Source of the DNA: a virus
DNA length: 28,771 nt
Direction: 5' to 3' (one strand)
IMG/VR virus record: IMGVR_UViG_3300035070_000425
Location: 1 to 28,771 of that record
In this document: positions 1 to 8,300 of the stretch, one piece after another
Layout of the letters: each line of letters opens with the position of its first letter
How positions within the stretch are numbered: the stretch's first letter is position 1
Made by a program: the position numbers and the translations under genes
Notes under the pieces: model-generated
The model's database searches: none
What the model saw: the letters and a program-made list of their open reading frames with translations, nothing else
Told to the model about the DNA's origin: nothing

Positions 1-198
1 GGAACGGGGGAGCTCGAAGGAACCGGGGAGCTCGAAGGAACTGGGGAACTCGAAGGAACCGGGGAGCTCGAAGGAACGGGGGAGCTCGAAGGAACCGGGG
101 AGCTCGAAGGAACTGGGGAACTCGAAGGAACCGGGGAGCTCGAAGGAACTGGGGAACTCGAAGGAACTGGGGAACTCGAAGGAACCGGGGAGCTCGAA
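1..198 (+). repeat. Eleven tandem 18-bp repeats encoding GTGELE
   Basis: Units are GGA ACN GGG GAR CTC GAA. Three variants occur: A (ACG, GAG), B (ACC, GAG) and C (ACT, GAA), in the order ABCB ABCB CCB. Every difference is synonymous. The array reaches the window edge, so the true copy number is unknown. Confidence 0.97.
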
Positions 199-1275
199 GG
201 GCGTATCTTCGAGGCTATGGACGCCAGCCAGAAGGAGCTCGTGGCTCTTGTCGGTGCAGCCCGTGACCAGAGCATCCAACTATCGGAAGCGCAGACCGCA
301 GCACTAAACGCCCTAGATGCTAACACACGGGCGCAGTTTGGGGCGGTCTACGACAACCTAGATGCTAGCGAGAAGAAACTAGCTGCAGATATTGTCGCGA
401 GTGAAGGGCGTATCTTCGGGGCTCTGGACGCTAATCAGAAGGAGCTCGTGGCTCTTGTCGGTGCAGCCCGTGACCAGAGCATCCAACTATCGGAGGCGCA
501 AACCGCAGCACTAAACGCCTTAGATGCTAACACACGGGCACAGCTCGGGGCGGTCTACGACAGCCTAAGTGCTACGGAGCAGAACCTAGCTGCGCAGCTT
601 GTTGCAAGCGAAGAGCGTACCGCTTCGCAACTTACTAACATAAGTGACCTAGTGGGTCGTCCGGCACAGATAGTTACCCAACAAGATATCGACGCTATTG
701 CTGATTTAATTCTGGAGGGGCAGGCCGCTAATGCCTCGGTGACTTACACCGACCAGCAGCGAATGTACGACGTCAACGCGGATGGAGTAATAGATGGAGG
801 TGACCAAACAGCTCTACAGCAGCTTATGCAGCAGCAGACTACTGGTATATATACGGGGAGTGGTCTCGGTGGGGGCGGTATAGACCCCAATAGTGTTTTT
901 GCGGGGACGGGTATATACAGCGTTTTAGACCAGCAAAGGGCTGCTGCCGCCCAAGAACAAGCTAATCGGGACGCCGCTGCCGCTGAGAGAAGCGCGCGGT
1001 TAAGAAATTCCTATAACAACTACCGCAGACAACAACAAATTAACCAGCAACTACAACAAGTTTTACAGCCGGGGGCTACAACTAAAGTTACTGGTGGGGG
1101 GCTTGCAGACATCGGTGAATTCTACAATCCAATAGCGGCGAGCGGTATCTTTGCAACTCCGAAGGAAAATGATATGTTTGCCGCTGTTAATCCTTACGGT
1201 TCGCCTAGGGGCCAAAATTCGAGTGCTGCAGGCGTCCTTGGCGAGATAAACCGTATTATGGGGAGATCGGCATGA
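1..1275 (+). CDS. Repeat-rich virion/fibre-like protein, 5' end cut by window edge
   Basis: The frame is open from base 1, so the gene starts upstream; ATG217 lies inside it and is probably not the true start. Three parts are visible. Residues 1-66 are eleven copies of the hexapeptide GTGELE. Residues 73-210 are two nearly identical 69-residue modules rich in Ala, Gln and Glu and probably helical (coiled-coil-like). The C-terminal half holds a 12-residue Ca-binding-type loop, DVNADGVIDGGD (residues 257-268), then Gly- and Gln/Ala-rich stretches. It overlaps the next gene by four bases (ATGA) and heads the rightward structural block. Modular repeats plus a dockerin/EF-hand-like loop suggest an elongated virion appendage or tail-associated protein. 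I do not recognise a named family, and the role is inference. Confidence 0.75.
   Translation, partial: GTGELEGTGELEGTGELEGTGELEGTGELEGTGELEGTGELEGTGELEGTGELEGTGELEGTGELEGRIFEAMDASQKELVALVGAARDQSIQLSEAQTAALNALDANTRAQFGAVYDNLDASEKKLAADIVASEGRIFGALDANQKELVALVGAARDQSIQLSEAQTAALNALDANTRAQLGAVYDSLSATEQNLAAQLVASEERTASQLTNISDLVGRPAQIVTQQDIDAIADLILEGQAANASVTYTDQQRMYDVNADGVIDGGDQTALQQLMQQQTTGIYTGSGLGGGGIDPNSVFAGTGIYSVLDQQRAAAAQEQANRDAAAAERSARLRNSYNNYRRQQQINQQLQQVLQPGATTKVTGGGLADIGEFYNPIAASGIFATPKENDMFAAVNPYGSPRGQNSSAAGVLGEINRIMGRSA
217..630 (+). repeat. Two tandem 207-bp (69-residue) coding repeats
   Basis: Bases 217-423 and 424-630 encode modules beginning MDASQKELVALVGAARDQSI and LDANQKELVALVGAARDQSI. 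The first two thirds are almost identical; the last third has diverged (for example KKLAADIVASEGRIF against QNLAAQLVASEERTA). This points to a fairly recent tandem duplication inside the fibre-like gene. Confidence 0.93.
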
Positions 1276-1922
1276 GCTGGTTCGATGATGTTTTAGACGC
1301 CGCCGGTGACTTCCTCGGCGGTATTGATTATGGCCGGGTCGCAGGAAGCCTTGCGGTCCCTGCCGCGACCTACGGTATCCAGCAACTATTCCCAGATTTT
1401 TTTGAAAACCAGCGGACTATGGCCGGGTACCAAGGAGAAATCCCCAAGTATACGATGCAGCGCGAACAGGTGCCGGGGGCCTACGACCTTGACCGTAGAC
1501 CGGGAGGCTCTGGGCGGCGGTATTTTACTGACCGCCAGTATGTTCCCGAAGGCGGCATACAAGCAGCCCTTAGCGCGGACGAGTTGGCCCGAGCGAACAC
1601 CCTTGCAGCGGCGCGCCCAACGGCTCGGCCTCTTCAACTCCGTAGCGGCGGGATCGCGACCATGGCGCAGGGGCGCTACCTGAACGGTGCTACTGATGGG
1701 ATGGCCGACAAGGTCCCAGCTAATATCGACGGTACGCAAGAAGCCCGCCTCAGTGATGGCGAGTTTGTAATTCCTGCAGACGTCGTAGGGCATCTTGGCA
1801 ACGGCAACTCAAATTCCGGGGCTAAAGAGCTCTACAACATGATGGACCGCGTGCGTAAGGCCCGCACCGGTAGCACCCAGCAGGGTAAACAAATTAACAG
1901 CTCTAATATGCTCCCAGCATAG
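1272..1922 (+). CDS. Virion-associated protein with tape-measure-like C-terminal motif
   Basis: 216 aa. ATG1272 overlaps the previous stop (ATGA) and follows GGGGAG, indicating coupled translation. The N-terminus has a hydrophobic/Gly-rich stretch (about residues 12-40). From about residue 124 it reads SGGIATMAQGRYLNG, then DKVPANIDG, then ARLSDGEFVIPADVVGHLG (about 159-176), then a helical tail. The pattern GGI...G...D.VPA.L.GEFVIPADVV recurs, in my memory, at the C-termini of tail tape-measure and other virion proteins of many phages. That supports a structural role but does not identify the part. The protein is much too short to be a tape measure itself. It sits second in the rightward structural operon. 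Confidence 0.8.
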   Translation: MSWFDDVLDAAGDFLGGIDYGRVAGSLAVPAATYGIQQLFPDFFENQRTMAGYQGEIPKYTMQREQVPGAYDLDRRPGGSGRRYFTDRQYVPEGGIQAALSADELARANTLAAARPTARPLQLRSGGIATMAQGRYLNGATDGMADKVPANIDGTQEARLSDGEFVIPADVVGHLGNGNSNSGAKELYNMMDRVRKARTGSTQQGKQINSSNMLPA

Positions 1923-1931
1923 GAGGTAGAT

Positions 1932-2972
1932 ATGTCTGTAACTGAACAAGACCCCAACGCCGCCGCCGACTCCACGACCACCGGGGCTGTTACCGCTGCT
2001 AACCCTGTAGGGGGGCTAACTGGAACAAACACGGGTTTCGAGTCCTCTCTATCTAATTGGGCGGGGGAGTATGTTACGGACTTCCTTGGGAAGGGGCGCG
2101 CGCTATCAGAGACCCCCTATGAAGCCTACCAAGGACCGCTCACTGCAGGCGAATCAAACCTGCAATCTCAGGCGTTCCAAGGGGCAGGTAGCCTGCAAAT
2201 CCCTCAGACGGAAATGGGTACCTTTACCCCCCGGTCTTATACCGACGAAGGGGTCGCTCAACAATACATGAACCCCTTCCTAGAGCAGATGCTAGCCCCG
2301 CAACTAGCAGAACTTCAACGACAAGCGGATCGTATGCGTATCGATCAAGCGGGTAGGCTTACTCGCGCTGGTGCGTACGGCGGCGGGCGTCAAGCTGTTA
2401 TGGAGTCGGAGCTTAACCGTAATTTGCTAGACGAGATATCTCAGCTAACTGGGCAAGCGTATGCAAGTGCGTACGACCGAGGCGCTAGACAGTTCAACGA
2501 CGAACAGCAGCGGGAAATCGCGACTCAGAATTTAGCTAACAAATACGGGTTTGACGTGCTCCGACGTCTAGAAGAGCTTGGACTCACACAAAGAGCTATT
2601 GAGGCTGAGGGTATTAAGGAAGATCGCGCCGAGTTCGATAAAGAACTCCAATTCCCGTATCAACAGATCAATTACCAACGATCCCTCCTAAGTGGCTTGC
2701 CGGTGGCATCCAAAGACTACACCTACACAGAGCCCAGCCAGCTGGAGCAGTTTATAACAAGCAGTAGCGGTGCTTCTGACCTTGCAGACAGCCTTTTCGG
2801 TCCCGGTACCGTGTCCGATATAACCTCCGGGCTAAGTGATTTTTTCGGTGATCTGTTTGACGGGTCTGATTCAAACCAATGGGTTGGCGATACCGAGATA
2901 GGTGACTCCGGTGAAATATTCGACATATTCCGCGCAGGTGGCATCGTGAACAGCGGTCGAAATATTAAGTAG
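1932..2972 (+). CDS. Virion structural protein of marine-phage type (function unknown)
   Basis: 346 aa. The ATG is preceded by TAGGAGGTAGAT, a strong ribosome binding site, nine bases after the previous stop. The middle (about residues 110-220) is charged and probably long-helical, with AGAYGGGRQAVMESELNR and DRGARQFNDEQQ segments. The C-terminus ends in an acidic, Gly/Ser-rich region and the tag FRAGGIVNSGRNIK, sharing the GGIV signature with both neighbours. Proteins of this appearance are frequent next to tail or ejection genes in uncultured marine phages. I cannot assign it to tail tube, adaptor or ejection protein. No signal peptide or clear membrane segment is seen. Confidence 0.78.
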   Translation: MSVTEQDPNAAADSTTTGAVTAANPVGGLTGTNTGFESSLSNWAGEYVTDFLGKGRALSETPYEAYQGPLTAGESNLQSQAFQGAGSLQIPQTEMGTFTPRSYTDEGVAQQYMNPFLEQMLAPQLAELQRQADRMRIDQAGRLTRAGAYGGGRQAVMESELNRNLLDEISQLTGQAYASAYDRGARQFNDEQQREIATQNLANKYGFDVLRRLEELGLTQRAIEAEGIKEDRAEFDKELQFPYQQINYQRSLLSGLPVASKDYTYTEPSQLEQFITSSSGASDLADSLFGPGTVSDITSGLSDFFGDLFDGSDSNQWVGDTEIGDSGEIFDIFRAGGIVNSGRNIK

Positions 2973-2983
2973 GGGATACGACT

Positions 2984-5290
2984 ATGGCAATAAACATGGG
3001 CGGCGGGATTGATTCGCAGTTGCGCGACCAGACTGACAGATTCCTTATGAACCCCCAGGCTATGCAGAGCGCTCAACAGGAGGCGCAGCGGGCTACTATG
3101 TCCGGTATTGCGCCCGATATGATAGACTTGCTATCCGTCCAGGCAGCGCTGAGCGCGAAGGAGGCCGCTAAGGAAGCCGTAGAGGCGTCCTTGAACCAGC
3201 AGCCGGGGACCATCGCGGCCCAACGTGCGGAGGCTCTGCAGGCTGCAACTAAAGATGAGATTGTAGGGCAGGTTGGCGCTACCTTGGACCAACGGAACAA
3301 ACAAGCGGGTCAGAAGATGGCGCAGCTGCAGAAGGAGCTAGGAGCCCCTACGGCAGGTCCTCAGATGGCGAGCGGTGGTATCGTTGGGTATCAGGCAGGT
3401 GGTTCCGCAGGTGCGGTAAGCCCAGAACAAAAGGCCACCACCATCCTTAAAAGTATAGGCCTTACCCCCGACCAGTATAACTCTATGCCCCCGGAAGGCC
3501 AGCAACGTGTTCTGGCGTCATTGAAATCTATGGGGGGTGGAGCCCCGGCACGCCCCGCACCTCAGATGATGGGTATTGCACAGCAACCTGCGCCGAATAT
3601 GGCCCGTATGGCGGGCGGCGGCATCGTTGCATTCGCCCCTGGTGGGAGCGTGGATGACCCCGACGCTGACTACATTCCTGATCCAGAGTACGCCCGACGC
3701 CTAGAAATTCAAAACAGGGTGTTTAATGCGGTGGGTCTAACCCCCGAGGTGTACGATGGGCTATCTGTTGAAGGACGCCAAAAGGTGTCCGCTATTATTC
3801 GTAGCGTAGAAGGAGCTTCGGCTAGAGAACTAGAACGAACTTTACCGATGCAGCTTGGTGCCGTTCTCCTTAACGAGGCAAAGCTGGTGGACCCTGTGCG
3901 TCAGCGCGAAGCTACGGGCCGCAATCTTTATCAGTCCGCCAACGCAGCGTACGACTTGCGCGGCCCAGACGCGGCGGCTAACTACGAGGAAGCAAGGAGA
4001 AACATAGAAGAAGCCGGTAGGTTGGCGGACGACTTGAGGGGTGCGGCGGGCGAGTTGACGAGTCTTACTAGACAAGAACCCACATCGTTTATTGCGAGTA
4101 TGTTTGGGGTTGAGCCTACCAACGTATTTGCGCAGCCCCCAGCAGCACCAACAGCGGCGGCGGCACCAACAGCGGCGGCACCAGCAGCGGCACCAGCGGC
4201 ACCAACAGCGGCGGCACCAGCGGCACAAACACCTGCGCAAATAGTCTTGGGTCCACAGGGCACCGCAGGTATTACCGGCGCTTTTAACCCTGCATCAATA
4301 CCGCGTCCGGCGAACGTAGGGAGGGCCAAGACCCCCCTTGCATCGGGTGCTATTCCTGCCGCTGAAAAAGCTAGGTTGGCTGGGCGGCTTGGGGGTATAG
4401 ACGCAGTTAACAGAGAGCTACGCAATGCAAGTGGGATAGACGCAGCGCGAGAAAGAGCAGGGTTTGTAAACGAGGCCATGCGTAGAGAGCAGAACCGTGG
4501 GTTGTTAGAGGGCTCTAGAAACGACCGACAGGCGTTACTCGCGCAATACGAAAGAGACGAAGAACTACGAAGAAAAGGTAACCCGTTCGGGCGCATAGCC
4601 GACCAATTAGTTGGGACGGGCGGTATAAGTGGTTTAGGGCGAGTCGGGGCAGCTGCTCGAAACGCCGTACTCGCGGATCGTAGGGCGGGCCTAGCTAGCC
4701 TCGATAAAGACTACGCTATGCGGGGAGAAGAAGTTGCTTTCGATGAGAAAGCTGGCAAGGAGGCGGCTGGTGCAGGACGTGAAGCGTTCAAAGACACCGC
4801 CGCCGGTATACGCCAAGCCTCTGCTAACATGACGAATGTGTATAACACCGAGACCAACGCGGCAAAGGCTGAGGCAGTGAACCTACTCAACAGAAGTATA
4901 GCGGCACTAGACTCAGAAGATAAAGCGCTTCGACGCGCCCTTGACCGTGGTGATAGGATATACAGCGCCGATACAAGACTGCAGGCGGCACAGATGGCAG
5001 CTGCAGCTAAACTCGCCAAAGAGCAAATGGCTAACATTGATAACGAACGGGATCGAGAACAGGCGCGACAGCTTGCAGTGGTAGCAGCGAGAGAGAGCGC
5101 AACGAAACTAACCGCTGAGCTGCATAATGAACTTCTACTCTCCCCGGCGTACCAGAATGCTTCTCCCGAAGATAAAAAAGTTATGTGGGATCGCGCGTCT
5201 GCGGTGGGCGATGAAATGTACCAAGTATCGAGAGATATAATTATCTCTGGTACCCGCCCCCTCCTTCCCGTCAATCCGGTAACCCAATAA
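2984..5290 (+). CDS. Large helical virion/ejection-type protein with duplicated GGIV-GLTP module
   Basis: 768 aa. The start is supported by AGGGG eight bases before the ATG. A module is present twice: SGGIVGYQAGG (131-140) followed by GLTPDQY (159-165) with EGQQRV, and GGGIVAFAPGG (211-221) followed by GLTPEVY (251-257) with EGRQKV. Residues about 384-420 are a low-complexity Ala/Pro/Thr linker made of GCN/ACA codons. The C-terminal 300 residues are strongly charged and helical, Ala/Glu/Lys/Arg-rich. Length, helical content and position between smaller virion proteins and a giant polyvalent protein resemble the internal-core/ejection proteins of podoviruses. This is inference from architecture and no family was recognised. 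Confidence 0.78.
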   Translation: MAINMGGGIDSQLRDQTDRFLMNPQAMQSAQQEAQRATMSGIAPDMIDLLSVQAALSAKEAAKEAVEASLNQQPGTIAAQRAEALQAATKDEIVGQVGATLDQRNKQAGQKMAQLQKELGAPTAGPQMASGGIVGYQAGGSAGAVSPEQKATTILKSIGLTPDQYNSMPPEGQQRVLASLKSMGGGAPARPAPQMMGIAQQPAPNMARMAGGGIVAFAPGGSVDDPDADYIPDPEYARRLEIQNRVFNAVGLTPEVYDGLSVEGRQKVSAIIRSVEGASARELERTLPMQLGAVLLNEAKLVDPVRQREATGRNLYQSANAAYDLRGPDAAANYEEARRNIEEAGRLADDLRGAAGELTSLTRQEPTSFIASMFGVEPTNVFAQPPAAPTAAAAPTAAAPAAAPAAPTAAAPAAQTPAQIVLGPQGTAGITGAFNPASIPRPANVGRAKTPLASGAIPAAEKARLAGRLGGIDAVNRELRNASGIDAARERAGFVNEAMRREQNRGLLEGSRNDRQALLAQYERDEELRRKGNPFGRIADQLVGTGGISGLGRVGAAARNAVLADRRAGLASLDKDYAMRGEEVAFDEKAGKEAAGAGREAFKDTAAGIRQASANMTNVYNTETNAAKAEAVNLLNRSIAALDSEDKALRRALDRGDRIYSADTRLQAAQMAAAAKLAKEQMANIDNERDREQARQLAVVAARESATKLTAELHNELLLSPAYQNASPEDKKVMWDRASAVGDEMYQVSRDIIISGTRPLLPVNPVTQ

Positions 5291-5302
5291 AGAGGGCGTA
5301 CC

Positions 5303-8300
5303 ATGGCGTTATTTGACGTAACTGACCCTAGCGGGAACGTAGTTCGTGTAGAGGCTCCCGCAGATACCTCAGCTAGGGTCCTCAGTGATGCTGTGCTGGA
5401 TCGGTATTACGCCCAGCGACAACGCGAGGCGTTACGCAGCAATAAGAGTGTGGGGATGCCATTCTTTGAGCCTGCTGGTCCTCCCGAAGAAACCACGCTT
5501 GTTGGGAATATTTTTAGGGGGCTAGGGGCTGGCGCTGTTGGTACGCTAGAACAGGCGGCGTTGGGTATAGCTACGGCGCTTAACGAAGAGACAGAACTCG
5601 AAGCGCGCGATGTTATTAAGAGTGTAGCTGATGCTGTAAAACCAGAGTTGGCCAACCCAGAAGAAGTCTCCGCAAAGCTAAGTACAGGTTTAGGGTCTCT
5701 CCTTGGACTAGCTCCCGCACTTCTAGCAGGCCCCGCTGCGCCCCTCGTTGCTGCTGGTATCGGTGGCGCGGCTGGTGCCGGTGAGGCTAGTGAACGTGCT
5801 CGGGCTGACGGCGCGACAGAAGAACAACGTGCCTACGCATCTAGGCTTGGTGTTCTGCCGGGACTCACTGAAGCAGTACCATTTATCCGGTTAGCGCGCG
5901 CTGCGGGGTTTGTGGGTGACGCTGCCCCCGTAGCTGCGGGCGCTATAGCGCGCATAAAAAGAATAGCTGCAACCGGTACATATGAGGGTGTGCAGGAAAT
6001 AGCGCAGAACACCGCTCAGAACCTTATTCAACAAGGGTACAGCCCGGATACCCCCGCGTTTGGTGGTAACTTAGAGGCAGGTCTTCTCGGTGGCGGCGTC
6101 GGTGCCATAGCTCAATCACTAGTCGAACTCGCTATCGGCGGTCGCAGAGGCAGAGGCGGTACAACTCCCGCTGGCCAAACTCCTGTTGACGATGCGCAAG
6201 GAGAGATGTTCCCCGGTGCAGACCTAGGACAGGCACCAACGGGACTAACCCCAGGTCAGCAAGGAGAGATGTTCCCCGGCGCAGACCTCGGTCGTGCCCC
6301 TACGCGCCCTGACGAGCAACAAATGGACTTGTTTGGGGCAAGAGAGACCGAGGAGGCTGTACTTCGGCAGCGGGTTCGCGATGCACAGCTAGAGAAAGAG
6401 CGGGCACTACTTGGTACGTTGGGACGCGAAGACCAAGCGGAACGCCGGTTTATTGGTGAGCCTGATGTAGATGCTTTCGAGGCTGGGCAGGGTATAGCGG
6501 CGCTACGACGTCGTGAGCAGGGCGAACTCCCGTTAAGTTTCCGGCGCAGTGATCGTGATGAGCAGCGAGTTCAGGCCGCTGCCCGAGACCGCGAGGGAGT
6601 TCGAGCCGCTGCACGGGATGATGTGGAGTCGTTTGAGCAGCCTGATTTGTTCGCGCTACAACAGGAGCAAGAACGTCGTAGGCTCGGTCCTGAAGAACTC
6701 CGCCGTCCTGACCAGTTTATGGATACCCGCGAAGAAGCTGAAACTATACCGGTAGATAGCTCCCGACAGTTTGAACTAGAGGACGCCATCGACCTACAAA
6801 CTATGCTGGACGAGGACACTGCTGTCCGCGACGCGCGCGCCCGTGACACAGAAGCCGTTGGTATAGCGTCAGCACTGGAAACAGCGGGTAGGCGTCGGGA
6901 TACTCAACAGCTAGAAGAGACTGCACGGAACCGAGCTGCTGTTCTTGGTGGTGTGCTCGATAACGTAAGTACCGCCAGTAGGACTAATACAGAAAAACGG
7001 TTCTCCCAAGCGCTCGAAGACGCGGGGATCACTAGCACCACCCCCACCCCTGCAGAGCGGGCCACTATCGAACGGGCTACCGACGTATTTGCGGCGACAC
7101 GCCCTACAGCTGAGCCCCCTGTAACCGGCACCCCTACGGCGGAAGGTCCCCGACAGCTAAGCCCCATCGAAGCGCGCATCCCTGAAGACGTACGGCGTGC
7201 GCCTCTTACGCTACCTCCGGTACCTAAAAATGCTAAGCCCCGAGAGCTCGACGCCAAGACACTGGCCGGGTTTAAAATTCCCCCCAGAGCGCCGGTATAC
7301 TCGCGCGTGCTGGACAAAAATTTCAACGACTCGACCGTGCGAGACCAGCTTGTTGAGTACGCGAACACCGTGGGAGCAGAATCTAAAGCGCCTATAGCCG
7401 AGTTCGCTAGGCAGCCCGCCACGGACAAAGCGCGGCAGGTTGCAAAGGAGGCTGATAATAATGACCAGCTGGAACTATTTGGAGACTCCCTCCGTCTTGG
7501 AGACGTTAAGCCTGGAGGAAGTGGAACTGGCGCTGAGGGTGGTCGACCAGGGCCTACTGGAACGCCAGGAGATGATACCGGCGGAACTGCAGGCGCTGTC
7601 GTGCCAGGAGTGGCTACAGCTGCGCGTAATGTTATGGGCGCTGTTAACGGAACAGGAGGAAAGCGCACTCCACTAAAAGGGCAGCAGCAGTTAAACTTCG
7701 ACGCTGCGCCTGAACCCAAGGCTCCGCCTAAACGCAAGGCTTCGCCTAAACGCAAGGCTCCGCCTAAACGTAAGGCTGCGCCGAGGCTCGATGCTACTAA
7801 GACTAAGCGGGCCGGTACCGAAGAAAAACCTACGGGCCGTCCACTATCCGATGCGGAAATTGATGCCTTGGGTGTCACAACTGGGCCTATACGAGCACGG
7901 CTGCGGAGTGGGAATTACACAGTCGGCACCGAGAATGTAAATACCGCGCGTAGCGTTACAGAGATAATCGCCACGGACCCAACCACCCAAAAAGATGTTA
8001 ATGCTGTGGCTAAGCTGTTGGGCACCCCGCCCAAAAAAGGCTCCGACGCTGCTGCGGCGGTCGTATTCTTCGGCAAAAACCCGGACGACCCTAAGATGGG
8101 GCTGGAGGATTTATCGTACGCGCAGGTGTACGCGGACAAGAGATACCGCAAGAGCCCCGGCGATACCCCCGCAGAAACCGCGCGTTTTGAAGGGCAAGGT
8201 ACGATAAACGCCGAGAAAGCACAGAAGTGGGTAGACGCAAACCTATCTGAAAAAGTCCAGAGCTGGCTAAAGACTTCTAGAGAAGACCACAGGCGTACGC

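Noticed and set aside
3842-4240. Antisense Cys/Trp/Arg-rich frame (MRRCLCRWCRRCWCR...)
   Set aside because: It is the complement of the Ala/Pro/Thr GCN-ACA linker in the 768-aa gene, hence an artefact of low complexity.
3982-4596. Antisense frame of 204 codons opposite the 768-aa gene
   Set aside because: It runs opposite a well-supported gene, with Ala/Gly/Val strings mirroring the same linker and no ribosome binding site.
6904-7878. Long antisense frame (324 codons) opposite the polyvalent gene
   Set aside because: Its Gly/Leu/Arg repeats (ALRLGGALRLGEALRLGG) are the complement of the PKRKA repeat. There is no ribosome binding site and the composition is biased. It is a shadow of a GC-rich coding strand.
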